Source of the DNA: Nocardia cyriacigeorgica
GTDB taxonomy: Bacteria > Actinomycetota > Actinomycetes > Mycobacteriales > Mycobacteriaceae
Length of the DNA: 64,000 nt
Direction: 5' to 3'
Assembly (NCBI RefSeq): GCF_010868145.1
Contig: NZ_JAAGUY010000016.1
Span: forward strand, 1-64,000
Positions 40,451 through 51,700 of this stretch are shown piece after piece. The position numbers and the translations under genes are program-made. The number at the start of each line of letters is the position of its first letter. Positions within the stretch are counted from its first letter, which is position 1. The notes under the pieces were generated by a model that was given only the letters and a program-made list of their open reading frames with translations, searched no databases and was not told where the DNA came from.

Positions 40451-41371
40451 TCAGGGGATCGGGAACATCGTCATCAGCTGATCGCGGGTCCGCTCGACTT
40501 CCTGCTGGTTCTTGCCCAACACGGTGATGACGGGTAGCGCACCGCCCGGAAGTTCCGGGCCCACCGCGAAGGTGTAGCCGATGAACTGTCCACCCCCGAT
40601 CCGGCCGACATAGACCGGGCGGTCGTCGACGGTGATGGTGTCGTCGCGGCGGATCTGGTCCTCGGTCTGATACCCGTACTCGATGGCCGTCGGTGCATCG
40701 GCACTACCGAACCGGCAGATCTGTGCGACTTGATAGTCATGCACCGGTAGCGGCGTGGCGCCGAGTTTGGGCAGCGCTTCGCACGGATCGGCACCGGTGA
40801 GCACTGTGCGCACCGCATCCGGTGACGTGCCGAAGGCCGGGCTGGTCGGCAGTTGCTCGATCGCGGTATCGATCAATGCGTTTCCGATCGCGCAGGTGTC
40901 GACCGGCGACGTCGCCTCGACATCGAGGAAGACCTGTGCCATGGACGGGAATTCCGCGGTCACCCAGCAGTTCTTCGGTTCCGCGGTCGACCCGAGATCC
41001 TCCGGGGAGAGCACCTCGACCTTGACCTCGCCGACCCTGCGGGTCTCGTCGACCGCACTGGCCTGCGGTGCCCACACCAGCGACCACGTCACGTCGACCG
41101 GCGACCCACCGGCATCGAGGCCGGCCCGGCAACCATTGATCGTCTGTCCCCCGACCCGCACCTCACCGATCTTTCCCTGCTCCTCCAGCACCGACCGCGG
41201 CACCAGTGCGCACGCGTCGACATTCCGAATGCGCTGGAAAACGTCGGAGATCTGTGCTTCCGATGTCGCAGGCTTGGACCAGATCTCATCGACAGACGTG
41301 GAAGGGCTCTGCTGCTGACAGCCGACGCCGCCCACCAACACTGCGGCAATGATCGTCAGGCGACGCAACAA
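40451..41371 (-). CDS. DUF3558-like secreted lipoprotein
   Basis: A 306-residue exported protein. The signal RRLTIIAAVLVGGVGC ends in a cysteine consistent with lipidation, though the residues before it (GGVGC) deviate from the usual lipobox. The mature protein has two related halves with cysteines near VDACALVPRSVLEEQGKIGEV and ADPCEALPKLGATPLPV, the DUF3558 pattern common in Nocardia and mycobacteria. Function unknown. The TTG at 41371 is supported by GGGAG six bases upstream. Confidence 0.75.
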   Translation of the reverse strand: MLRRLTIIAAVLVGGVGCQQQSPSTSVDEIWSKPATSEAQISDVFQRIRNVDACALVPRSVLEEQGKIGEVRVGGQTINGCRAGLDAGGSPVDVTWSLVWAPQASAVDETRRVGEVKVEVLSPEDLGSTAEPKNCWVTAEFPSMAQVFLDVEATSPVDTCAIGNALIDTAIEQLPTSPAFGTSPDAVRTVLTGADPCEALPKLGATPLPVHDYQVAQICRFGSADAPTAIEYGYQTEDQIRRDDTITVDDRPVYVGRIGGGQFIGYTFAVGPELPGGALPVITVLGKNQQEVERTRDQLMTMFPIP

Positions 41372-41490
41372 CGAAACTCCCTCGGGTGGATGCCGACCCA
41401 CCGATGGGGGACCGGTCTCCCGACAAAATATCTCGAGCCCGATGCCACGATCGAATCGTGGGCACCGGGCTCGAGACGCTCGGAAGCGGG

Positions 41491-42453
41491 CTAGAACTCC
41501 CAGTCCTCGTCTTCGGTGTTGACGGCCTTGCCGATGACGTAGCTCGAGCCGGAACCGGAGAAGAAGTCGTGGTTCTCGTCGGCGTTGGGGGACAGCGCCG
41601 ACAGGATGGCCGGGTTGACCTCGGTCTCGTCCTTCGGGAACAGGCCTTCGTAGCCGAGGTTCATCAGGGCCTTGTTGGCGTTGTAGCGCAAGAACTTCTT
41701 GACGTCCTCGGTGAGGCCGACCTCGTCGTAGAGGTCCTGGGTGTATTCGACCTCGTTGTCGTAGAGCTCGAACAACAGCTCGAAGGTGTAGTTCTTCAGC
41801 TCGTCGCGTTCGGGCTGGCTGAGCTGCTCGAGGCCCTTCTGATACTTGTACCCGATGTAGTACCCGTGCACCGCCTCGTCGCGGATGATCAACCGGATCA
41901 TGTCCGCGGTGTTGGTGAGCTTGGCACGCGAGGACCAGTGCATCGGCAGGTAGAAGCCGGAGTAGAACAGGAAGCTCTCCAGCAGGGTGGAGGCGACCTT
42001 GCGCTTGAGCGGATCATCGCCTCGGTAGTAGTCCAGCACGATCTCGGCCTTGCGCTGGAGGTTGCGGTTCTCCTCCGACCAGCGGAAGGCGTCGTCGATC
42101 TCGCGGGTCGAGCACAGCGTCGAGAAGATCGAGCTGTAGCTCTTGGCGTGCACCGACTCCATGAACGCGATGTTGGTGAGCACCGCTTCCTCGTGCGGCG
42201 TGACAGCGTCCGGGATCAGGCTCACCGCGCCGACGGTGCCCTGGATGGTGTCGAGCAGGGTCAGGCCGGTGAAGACCCGCATGGTCAATTGCTTCTCGTC
42301 GGCAGTGAGGGTGTTCCACGACGGGATGTCGTTGGACACCGGCACCTTCTCCGGCAGCCAGAAGTTGCCGGTCAGCCGGTCCCAGACCTCGGCATCCTTC
42401 TCGTCGGGCACCCGATTCCAGTTGATGGCCGACACCCGATCGATCAGTTTCAT
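41491..42453 (-). CDS. nrdF: Class Ib ribonucleotide reductase beta subunit NrdF
   Basis: A 320-residue radical-generating subunit. Ligands of the dimetal site are in the NEEAVLTNIAFMESVHAKSYSSIF-like region (E and H) and DMIRLIIRDEAVHGYYIGYKYQ (E and H); the radical tyrosine is near YSSIF. The conserved C-terminus (DEDWEF) docks to NrdE. It works with NrdE, NrdH and NrdI of the plus-strand operon. GGAGGCAGG precedes the ATG. Two NrdR-like boxes lie 67-114 bases upstream. Confidence 0.95.
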   Translation of the reverse strand: MKLIDRVSAINWNRVPDEKDAEVWDRLTGNFWLPEKVPVSNDIPSWNTLTADEKQLTMRVFTGLTLLDTIQGTVGAVSLIPDAVTPHEEAVLTNIAFMESVHAKSYSSIFSTLCSTREIDDAFRWSEENRNLQRKAEIVLDYYRGDDPLKRKVASTLLESFLFYSGFYLPMHWSSRAKLTNTADMIRLIIRDEAVHGYYIGYKYQKGLEQLSQPERDELKNYTFELLFELYDNEVEYTQDLYDEVGLTEDVKKFLRYNANKALMNLGYEGLFPKDETEVNPAILSALSPNADENHDFFSGSGSSYVIGKAVNTEDEDWEF

Positions 42454-42519
42454 CCTGCCTCCACGCCTTTCCCGCGCACATCCGAGCACGCTGCTGTCAC
42501 GGAATTCTCTACACCCAGA

Positions 42520-42535
42520 ACACTACTCCTAGTGG
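42520..42535. promoter_or_regulatory. NrdR box (nrdF), proximal
   Basis: ACACTACTCCTAGTGG carries the CxA/TxG core of the NrdR palindrome and matches the consensus flanks except at the last base. It resembles the nrdHIE box at 30855. Confidence 0.72.
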
Positions 42536-42551
42536 GTGACAACTCCGAGCA

Positions 42552-42567
42552 GCACAACACCTTGTGT
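42552..42567. promoter_or_regulatory. NrdR box (nrdF), distal
   Basis: GCACAACACCTTGTGT has CACAA/TTGTG arms, a close fit to acaCwAtATaTwGtgt. It is exactly 32 bp from the proximal box, the same distance as between the nrdHIE boxes. Confidence 0.72.
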
Positions 42568-42846
42568 TGTAGCGACTATTCTCACCATCCGCTGGTGTGC
42601 GGACGGCGGTCGCCCGCGTGCGCCCCATTGTCCGCCATGGTCGGCGTGGGCGGTGCAGCGGCACGGCCCTCTCGTCGATGTTCGCGGGTGATTTGCCGGA
42701 AAGCCGAGGTGGGGCTACGCGCGAGACCGAGCGCCGGCCGGGTGTTGTCAGGATCCGGTCGTACCGGGCCTGGACAGGCAGACCCGGATGGCGGCTCCGC
42801 AGCGTGCGGCGTTGCGCACCATGGTGGCGAGTTCGGATGTACGAAC
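42568..42846. other. Intergenic region upstream of nrdF with no recognised gene
   Basis: 279 bases between the nrdF promoter and the glycine-zipper gene. Open frames here lack ribosome-binding sites and family resemblance. I see nothing further in it. Confidence 0.5.
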
Positions 42847-43071
42847 TCAGTCTCCGGGCCGATCGGTGTCCTCGCTCGTGGAATCACCGGAGTCGGACTT
42901 CGATGTCGATGAGAACGCGACCCCGAGGGCGAGACCGATAGCCATGCCGAAACCGATACCGAGGGCGAGATTGTCGAAAACGGTGAGGCCGAACACGGTG
43001 CCGATCGACAGGCCGAGGCTGAGACCAATAGCGATGCCATTGCTCAGGGAGCGGTCGGGTGTGGAAGCCAT
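42847..43071 (-). CDS. Small glycine-zipper membrane protein
   Basis: A 74-residue protein whose middle is two hydrophobic glycine-spaced segments (GIAIGLSLGLSIGTVFGL and ALGIGFGMAIGLALGVAF), predicted to pack as a helical hairpin in the membrane. The tail is Ser/Asp/Glu/Thr-rich and acidic (TSKSDSGDSTSEDTDRPGD). No close family was recognised. There is no strong ribosome-binding site. It lies between nrdF and the exporter operon on the same strand. Confidence 0.55.
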   Translation of the reverse strand: MASTPDRSLSNGIAIGLSLGLSIGTVFGLTVFDNLALGIGFGMAIGLALGVAFSSTSKSDSGDSTSEDTDRPGD

Positions 43072-43084
43072 GATTCGATGCTAA

Positions 43085-43909
43085 CTACCGCCTGCTGGCG
43101 CGGCGGTACCCAATGGTGGCCGGTACCGCGAAGAGCACGATCGCCGCGGCCGACCAGGCCAGGGTGAGGGTGAGCGGCCGGGCCAGCGGGCCGCCGTGGG
43201 CGAGGGCGCGCATGGTGTCGACGGCGGTCGACATGGGCTGGTTGTGCACGATCGGTTGCAGCCATTGCGGAAATGCGGCCAGCGGCACGAAACCGGTGCT
43301 GAAGAACATCATCAGCGAGGTGAGGATCGCAATGCCTTCCACCAGGGTCGCTTTGGCCGTGTAGACGGCGACAGCGGTGACGACGGTCGCGAAGGCCAGG
43401 CCGAACAGCGTTGGAACGAGCAGGAACCCGACGGTCGCGACCACCCCCTCATGGAAACGGAACCCGAGCAGGTATCCGACGATGACCACGGTGATCGTCC
43501 CGGCGAAGATCCGGCAGCCCTCCGCCACGATTCGGGATGCCAGGCCCGACGCGCGATGCACCGGCAGGACCCAGAACCGTGCGAGCAGACCGGCGTCGCG
43601 TTCGCGTCCGAGCAGCACACCGCCTGCGACCGCGCCGGACAGCGCGCCGACGAGCGCGACCATCGGCACCGAACCGTAGAGCGCGTCCTCGCCGGTGAAT
43701 TTCTGGATCTGGCCGCCGACCACGATGTCGAGCATGAGCAGCAGCAGACAGGGGATGAGCAGTGTCTCGAGCAGGGTGACCGGGTTGCGGACCCAGCGCA
43801 GTAGCAGGCGCTGAGTCTGGATGACGGTGTGGCGGACCAGCGCGGACGGCGAGGTTTCGGGGCCGGTGCGCAGATCGGCGGGGCGGCCGGCGGGCAATGT
43901 CGTCATCAT
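43085..43909 (-). CDS. ABC-2 type permease of the NRPS 2 exporter (DrrC-like)
   Basis: A 274-residue membrane protein with six hydrophobic segments (LLETLLIPCLLLLMLDIVVGG, VPMVALVGALSGAVAGGVLLG, VVIVGYLLGF, VGFLLVPTLFGLAFATVVTAV and others) and the ABC-2 sequence STGFVPLAAFPQWLQPIVHNQPMS. It is the last gene of the NRPS 2 operon, its ATG overlapping the preceding stop. Pairs with the next permease and the DrrA-like ATPase to export a hydrophobic product. Confidence 0.9.
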   Translation of the reverse strand: MMTTLPAGRPADLRTGPETSPSALVRHTVIQTQRLLLRWVRNPVTLLETLLIPCLLLLMLDIVVGGQIQKFTGEDALYGSVPMVALVGALSGAVAGGVLLGRERDAGLLARFWVLPVHRASGLASRIVAEGCRIFAGTITVVIVGYLLGFRFHEGVVATVGFLLVPTLFGLAFATVVTAVAVYTAKATLVEGIAILTSLMMFFSTGFVPLAAFPQWLQPIVHNQPMSTAVDTMRALAHGGPLARPLTLTLAWSAAAIVLFAVPATIGYRRASRR

Positions 43910-44724
43910 CGGCTCCGTGCACTCAGTCGCACGGCCACCGGCACGCACACCGCGAGGATGCCGAATGCCCATGCCAGCGGCGGACCCATCAGCGACCAGG
44001 ACACCTCGCCCGCATTGCCAAGGGTGTCGCCGGCCAGCGCGCGCAACGCGATGACGAACTGGGAGATCGGCTGGTTGCGGACGAACGGCTGCACCCATTC
44101 GGGGAACTGCTCGGCGGGCGCGAGCCCGGTCGAGAGCATGCCGAGGATCAATGGCGGTAGCACCAGCACCTGGGTGGTGGCTTCCGGGCTCTTCGACAGG
44201 GTGCCGATCACGTCGGCGGCGAGCGTCAATGTGATGCCGATGAGCAGTGCGAACAACAGGAATCCGAGCGTGTGCCAGCCGTCCAGACAAAACCGGAACC
44301 CGATGACGTGTCCGCAGGCCAGTGCTGTCGTCAGGGCGATGGCCAGCCGGAAGACATTGCCCGACATACGCGCCGCGACCGGAACGAACGGGTTGATCGG
44401 CATGGCACCGAAACGCCGGTTGAGCCCGGCGACGGCATCGGTGGCCGAACGGAATGCGGCCGATATGGCCGTGAACGCCGCCGCCTGCAGGATCACGATC
44501 GGCATCATGAACTGGGCGTAGCTGCTGAATCCGGTGCCCGCGAACATCATCACCGTCTTCAGCGGCAGGTAGAAGCTCGCGGTGAAGGCGATCGGCGCGA
44601 GGACCGAGGCCAGTACCTCGCCCGATTTCACCGACGGCACGATGAACCTCGTGGTGAGCACCCACCATTGGGCGGTGGTGACGGGGGCAGCCCGTGCGCT
44701 GGTCATCCAGATGCCTGCGGTCAT
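43906..44724 (-). CDS. ABC-2 type permease of the NRPS 2 exporter (DrrB-like)
   Basis: A 272-residue permease related to its neighbour, with six hydrophobic segments. The motif LSTGLAPAEQFPEWVQPFVRNQPISQF corresponds to the one in the partner permease, suggesting an old duplication. The ATG at 44724 overlaps the ATPase stop codon by four bases (ATGA). Confidence 0.9.
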   Translation of the reverse strand: MTAGIWMTSARAAPVTTAQWWVLTTRFIVPSVKSGEVLASVLAPIAFTASFYLPLKTVMMFAGTGFSSYAQFMMPIVILQAAAFTAISAAFRSATDAVAGLNRRFGAMPINPFVPVAARMSGNVFRLAIALTTALACGHVIGFRFCLDGWHTLGFLLFALLIGITLTLAADVIGTLSKSPEATTQVLVLPPLILGMLSTGLAPAEQFPEWVQPFVRNQPISQFVIALRALAGDTLGNAGEVSWSLMGPPLAWAFGILAVCVPVAVRLSARSR

Positions 44725-45722
44725 GACAGTGCCTGTGCGGCGGCCGGTTCCGGCTCCGCCTCGGGTTCGTCGGAGGCCAGATGCCCGGTGAGCTGGAGGA
44801 ACACATCGTCGAGAGAGGGACGGCGCAGGGCGATGTCGACCAATTCGATCTCGGCGGCGTCCAACCGCCGCAACGCCTCCGCGAGGGTTTTCGCACCTTC
44901 CGGTGCGGGTATCGCGATGCGGTCGGATTCGGTGGTGAACATCGCCCGATTGCCTTCCGGCAGTAGCGCACCGAGCGCGGCCGCGATGGCAGGGAGATCG
45001 CCGAGGTCGAGTGGGACGACCTCGCAGTAGCTGCCGCCGGTGCGGGCCTTGAGCTCGTCGGCGGTGCCCGATGCGATCACCACACCGTGATCGATCACGA
45101 TGATCCGGTCGCTGAGCGCATCGGCCTCTTCCAGATATTGGGTGGTGAGCAGGGTGGTGATGCCCGCGCGCTGGAACCCGCCGACCAGATCCCATACGCC
45201 TTGGCGGCTCCGTGGATCGAGCCCGGTGGTCGGTTCATCGAGGAACACCACGTCCGGGCGCACGACCAGCCCGCACGCGATATCGATACGGCGCCGCATA
45301 CCGCCGGAATAGGTCCCGACCCGACGGCCCGCCGCCGCGACCAGATCGAATCCGGTTATCAGTTCATCGGCGCGGGCGCGGGCGGCGCGTTTGCGCAGAC
45401 CCATCAGCCTGCCGAACATGACGAGGTTCTCGTAGCCGCTGAGCATATCGTCGAGCGCGGCGTACTGCCCGGTCAACATGATGGATCGGCGGACCGCGGC
45501 CGGATCGGTGACCACATCGTGCCCGGCGACCAGTGCACGGCCGCGGTCCGGCGTGATCAGGGTGGACAGGACGTTCACCATCGTGGTCTTGCCTGCCCCG
45601 TTCGGGCCGAGGATGCCGAGCACCTCACCGGGTGCGGCGCTGAAATCCACACCGCGCAGGGCGTGTACCGCACCGAACGATTTCTCGATGCCTTCGACGA
45701 CGACGCCGTGTTCGGGATTCAT
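44721..45722 (-). CDS. ABC transporter ATPase of the NRPS 2 exporter (DrrA-like)
   Basis: A 333-residue nucleotide-binding subunit. Walker A is GPNGAGKTT, the Q-loop follows LTGQYAALDDMLSGYENL, the signature is YSGGMRRR, and Walker B is VVFLDEPTTGLDPRSRQG. The C-terminal extension ending near LTGHLASDEPE is typical of daunorubicin-resistance-type ATPases, which export polyketides, peptides and lipids. It starts within the NRPS 2 stop (ATGA overlap), so synthesis and export are co-expressed. Confidence 0.93.
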   Translation of the reverse strand: MNPEHGVVVEGIEKSFGAVHALRGVDFSAAPGEVLGILGPNGAGKTTMVNVLSTLITPDRGRALVAGHDVVTDPAAVRRSIMLTGQYAALDDMLSGYENLVMFGRLMGLRKRAARARADELITGFDLVAAAGRRVGTYSGGMRRRIDIACGLVVRPDVVFLDEPTTGLDPRSRQGVWDLVGGFQRAGITTLLTTQYLEEADALSDRIIVIDHGVVIASGTADELKARTGGSYCEVVPLDLGDLPAIAAALGALLPEGNRAMFTTESDRIAIPAPEGAKTLAEALRRLDAAEIELVDIALRRPSLDDVFLQLTGHLASDEPEAEPEPAAAQALS

Positions 45723-48700
45723 TGTGGGCCTCCCAATTGGGTATCGAGCACCTGCGCGATGATCGAGAGCGCATACGGTGTGGTCATTTCGTCGTGGGTG
45801 ATCTCGACGTCGTGGTTGGCGATCGTCCCGGTCACATAAGGTCGCCAGCCGTCCGGGCCGAAGATGTCGGAGCTGTCGACGGTGGCGCTGAAGTAGAGGA
45901 TGTCGCCGTCGTAGCGCGGACGGCGATAGCCGGTGCGGGTGCGGGCGGAGGCGTTGTAGGACCCGGCCATGCGTTCGATGGTGTCGGCGTCGATGATCGA
46001 AATGCCGCCGAACCGTTCCCGGATCAGCTCGGCCGCTTCCCGAGCGGTGGCGTCGGCGGGCACGTTGTCGATTCCGAATACGCTGCCGAAGCTGTTGACG
46101 AACCCGCCGGGGGTGAGTCGCTCGATCGAATCACCGTCGATATCGGCGGTGTCGGCGTCGAGCAGTGCGACCACGCCGACGGTCTGGCCCGCGGTGCGCA
46201 GTTTCGCTGCCATCGCGTGCGCGATCAGTCCGCCGAAGGACCAGCCCAACAGGTGGTAGGGCCCGTCCGGCTGGACGGCGCGGATCTCGCGGATGTAGCG
46301 GTCGGCGAATTCGTCGATGGAGCGCGCCGAGGGTTCTCGGCCCGACAGGTCGGGTGCCTGAAGTCCGTAGATGGGTCTGCCGGGGCGCAGGCGTTCGGCC
46401 AGACCGAGGTAGCTCCACGCCATCCCGGAGGAGGGGTGCACGCAGAAGAGTGCGGGTTCGGTGCCGTCGGGACGGATCGGCAAGAGCACGTCGAGGCCGA
46501 GTCCCGAGGTGGGTGCGGCCGCACTCGGTGCCGCTTCGGTGAGCTGCGCTTCGGGCGACTGCGCATAGGCGGCGGCGGCGCCCAGCGCATCGACCCACAG
46601 CGCGGCCAGTTCCTCGACCTCGGCCCGGTCCAGCAGGGCGCCGGGGTAGCCGAATACGGCATGTAGCCGGTCACCGATGACGACGGCGTCGACCGCGAGC
46701 GTCGACATCAGCGGAACATCGGGGTGCTCGGCAGCGGGCAGCTCGCCGAGATCGTCGGTGGGCAGCCAGCCCAATCCCTCCAACCCCGCCGGAATGTCGG
46801 CGGTCGAATAGCGGCCGAGGTAGTTGAAGGCGATCTGGCCGGGCAGTGTCTGCGGCAGTTGTGCTGCCGTGGTGGAATTCAGGTAACGCAGCAGCCCGAA
46901 CCCGATGCCTTTATCGGGGACCGCGTGGAGTGTGCGGTCGACCGCGCGCAGGGCGGCACCCATGGCGGGTCCACCCGCGAACGCGTCGTCGACATCGATA
47001 CCGGTGAGCGTGACGCGGACGGGGTAGAGGCTGGTGAACCAGCCGACCGTCCGGGAAAGGTCGGCGCCGGGAACGACTTCCTCTTGCCGCCCATGGCCTT
47101 CGAGCCGGATCAGCGCGGTGTCCTCGATGGTCCCGCGCCGGGCGCGCCGGCGCACCAGCGCCAGTGCGAGAGCGGCGAGCAGGGCGTCGTTGACACCACC
47201 GCCCGACAACCGCGGCAGCGTGCTGAGCAAACCGCCCGTGACCTCGGCGGACACCTCGACCTCGACAGTGCGCAACGTGTCGGTCCGGTCGATCTCCGGA
47301 TCCAGCTCGCGCGGCCCGATCAACGGATCGGGGGCGGCGAGAACCCCACGCCAGTAATCGAGTTCGGCAACCCGCCGCTCGGCATGCGCCTCCTCGGTCA
47401 TCGCATGCGACCAGCGCCGCATGGAGGTGCCGGTATCGGCGAGCACCGGCGCGGTACCCGCCCGGACCTGCGCCCAGGCCGCGATCAGGTCCGGCACCAG
47501 GATGCGCCAGGACACCGCATCGATCGCGAGATGGTGCAGGACGACGATCAGGCGGCCGGGCGCGGTGCGGGCCCCGGCGTCACCGACCGGATCGAGCCAG
47601 AGGAACTGCGCTACGACACCGGCCGCAGGATCGAGTCGGTGCAGTGCGGAATCCAGTTCGGTGACGGCGAATTCGTGCACATCGACGGCATCGGTGACGG
47701 CGTTGTGCTCGATCCGGTGCACCAGCGCCCCGACATCGATCGTCCCGGCGTCGGCGACGCTCAACTGCCAGTCCTCGCCGTGCCTGCGCAGCCGGCACCG
47801 CAGCATGTCGTGCCGATCGATGACGGCGGTGAGGGTCGCGACGAGCTGATCGCGATCGATTCCTTCCGGAAGTTCTAGCACCGCGGTCTGGGCGAACCGG
47901 TCGAAATCGCCTCCGCGCTCGATCATGTACCGCACGATCGGGGTGAGCGCCAGCTCGCCGACACCACCGCCGGGCAGCTCTTCCAGCGCCACCGCGGGAC
48001 CGGTGGCGTCGGCGGCCGCAGCCAATGCGGCGACGGTGCGGTGCTCGAACACCTGCAAGGGTGTGCAGGCGATTCCGTGCAGTTTCGCGCGTGAGACGAG
48101 CTGGATGGCGAGAATGCTGTCTCCGCCGAGTGCGAAGAACGAATCGTCGGCACCGACCCGCTCGCGGCCGAGCAGTTCGGCGAAGACGTCGGCCAAGGCC
48201 TGCTCGGTCGGTGTGCTCGGCGGCCGGTACGCGGTGTCGTCTACGGCGAATACCGGGGCGGGCAGCGCATCGCGGTCCAATTTGCCCACTGCGGTGCGCG
48301 GGATCTCATCCAGGATGACGAACGCGGCGGGCACCATGTACGAGGGCAGGATGTCGGCGGCGAAGGCCCGGACCTGTGCGATATCGATCTCGGTGCCCGG
48401 CGCGCGCACGAGGTAGGCGGCGAGCGCTGTCGATCCCGTCGGGCCCGCGACACCGAGTGTGACCGCGACATCGACACCGTCGGCGCGGGTGAGCACGGCA
48501 TCGATCTCGCCCAACTCCACCCGCTGACCACGCACTTTGATCTGGAAATCGGTGCGGCCCACATACTCCAGCTCGAGCGTCCCCGCCGTGTCCCGCACCC
48601 AGCGCGCGAGGTCGCCGGTGCGGTACAGCCGTGACCCCGGCGCACCGAACGGATCGGCGACGAAACGTGCGGCCGTGAGATCGGGCCTGCGGTGGTAACC

Positions 48701-51700
48701 GCGAGCCAGGGCAGAACCACTCAGATACAGCTCGCCCGCGACCCCCGCCGGGACCGGACGCAGGCGATCATCGAGTACCAGCACGGCCGCGCCGCCGATC
48801 GGGCCACCGATGGTGACCGGCCGGTCCGGTCGCAGCGCTGCGGACGAGGTCGCCCAGATGGTGAACTCGGCGGGCCCGTACAGGTTCAGCATGCGACGGC
48901 CCGAGGTGGCGCACCATCGATCGACGAGTTCGGCGCCCACCGCCTCACCCGCGACCGCGAGCACCCGCACGCTCGATACCGCGGTCGCGTCGACGGTGGC
49001 CAGCGCCGATGGTGTGATCACCAGATGGGTGACCTGCTCGGCGTCGATCAACTCGGCCAGCGGGCTGCCGGCGTAGACGTCCGGTGGCGCGACCACGGCG
49101 GCCGCACCTGACCCGAATGCCATCAGTGCCTCGAAGATCGAGGCGTCGAAACTCGGTGACGCCACCTGGAGGACACGCGACTGTTCGTCCAGTGCCAGGA
49201 TCTCGCGTTGGACTTCGACGAGGTCGGCGAGCCCATGGTGGGTGACGGTGACGCCCTTGGGCTTTCCGGTCGACCCGGAGGTGTAGATCACCCAGGCCGG
49301 GTGGTCGGGCCGGGGTTCGGCCGTGGTCGAGATCGCCCCCGGCGGTTCGTTCACCGGGAAGTCGTCCAGGACCAGCCACTCCGTGCTGTCGGGCAGCGAT
49401 GGCCGGTGCGCGGCGACGGTGACGCCGAGGCATGCCCGGGAATCGGCGAGCATGTGCTCGATCCTGTCGACCGGATGTTTGGGATCGACCGGAAGGAACG
49501 CGGCGCCGGTCTTCGCGGTCGCCCAGATCGCGGTGAGAAGTGCCGACGACCTCGGCATGCCCAGGGCGACAATGGTTTCCGGTCCTGCGCCCGCGGCGGC
49601 GAGTAGTTGAGCCAACCGGTCGGAGTCGGCGTCGAGTTCCTGATACGTGCGGGTCTGTCCATCGGCCACCACCGCGGGTCGGTCCGGATACCGTCGCGCC
49701 GACTCGGTGAGGATCCTTGCGAGCGTAGTGGTGCCCGAGCTCGTGGGACCACGCATCGGCACCAGCGCGGTGCGTTCGGCATCGTCGAGGATGTCGATAT
49801 CGGCCGGTGCGACAGCGGGATCGGCGACGATGGCCGCGAGCAGGCGCAGCCACCGACGGGCCAGCGTGGCCGCGGTCTCGGCGTCGAACAGGTCGGTCGC
49901 ATACGTCAGCAGACCGTGCACACCGTCCTGTCCGCCCTCGCCGAGGCGTTCGCGCAGGTCCAGCATGAGATCGAACTGGGCGGTGTCGCGCTGGAAATCC
50001 TGCACCTCGACCCGCAGCCCCGGCAGTTCGAGCACCGGTTCCACGAAATTCTGCAAGGACAGCGACACCTGGAAAACCGGATGATGTGCGGTCGACCGTG
50101 CGGGGTCGAGGATCTGCACCAGCCGCTCGAACGGCACATCGGCGGCAGCGAACGCATCCAGATCCGTTGCCCGCACCGAGGCGAGGACCTCACCGAACCC
50201 AGCGCTCAGGTCAACCGGTGTGCGCAGCGCGAGGGTATTGACGAACATGCCGACGAGCCGGTCCAAGGCCTGTTCACCGCGACCGGCGACGGGGGTACCG
50301 ATCACCACGTCCTCGTTACCGCCGAGCCGGGCGAGCAATGCCGCGAGCGCCGCATGCAACACCATGAACAAGCTCGACTCGTGGCTCGCCGCCAGGTGGG
50401 TGAGCCCGCGGTGCAGCGCGGCGTCGATGCGCACCTCGACATCCGCGCTGTGCATCGACTGCACCGCAGGCCGCGGCCGGTCGGCAGGGAGATCGAGTAC
50501 ATCGGGGGCGCCGGCGAGCGCGTCGGTCCAGTACCGGATCTGTTGTGCCGCCAACGACTCCGGATCGGATTCCGCTCCGAGCAGTTCCCGATGCCAGAGT
50601 GCGAAATCGGCGTATTGCACATCGAGCGGGGCCTGCCCGGTATCCGGTGTGCTCATGGCCGGTCCGCCCACCGGGACCGATCGATGCCGGGAGTAGGCGG
50701 CGACCAGGTCGGTCGCCAGCGGAGCCATCGAAAAACCGTCGGCGCTGATGTGATGCACCACCAGAACCAGCACATGCACCGGCTCGGCCGTGCCGGTGAG
50801 CCGGAACAGGCCAAGCCGCAGCGGCGGTTGCTCGGTGATGTCGAATCCGACTCCGGTGAGTTCGCCGATCCGGATACGCAGGGCCGCGCCGTCATCGGTA
50901 TCGGTGACCGCGAGCGCCGGTGTGGCGGCCTCGGCGCTGATGATCACCTGACGCGGTCCCTCGGCGTCCGCGGGATAGAGCGTACGCAGGCTTTCGTGTC
51001 GTTCCACCACATCGGCGAGCGCCTTCCGCATGGCCGTCAGGTCGAGTTCGCCGGTGAGGCGCAACGCGACGGCGATGTTGTAGGCCGATGAGGAGGGGTC
51101 CATCCGGTTGAGCACCCACATGCGCTGCTGGGCGGGGGAGAGCGGCACCCGGTCCGGGCGGATCCGTGGTGCGAGCACGAATCGCCCGCCCGCACCGTCG
51201 GTGGCGGGCACCACACGCGCCGACAGCTGGGCGACGGTCGGCGCGTCGAACAGGTCACGCAGAGCGATCGTCGAGCCGAGCGACGAATTGACCCGCGCCA
51301 CCACCCGCGTCGCGCTGAGCGAATTGCCGCCGAGTTCGAAGAAGGATTCGTCGGCGCCGATACGGTCGTTGCCGAGCACCTCGGCGAATACCTCGGCGAC
51401 AGCCTGCTCCACCGGTCCACGTGGGGCGAGATAGGGGCGCCGGCCCGCGGCGAAGTCCGGTACCGGCAGCGCCGCCCGGTCCAGCTTGCCGACCGGGGTC
51501 AACGGAACCTCGTCCAACACGACGATGTAGCCGGGCACCATATAGCCGGGTAGCTCCGCCGCGACCCCCGCCCGCAACTGTTCGACGTCGAGGGTGGACC
51601 CCGCGACGGGCAGCACATACGACACCAGCACGGTGGTACCGGCGGGCCCGGTGCGGCCGATCGTGACCGCGTACTCGACATCATCGATGGCCGACAGCAC

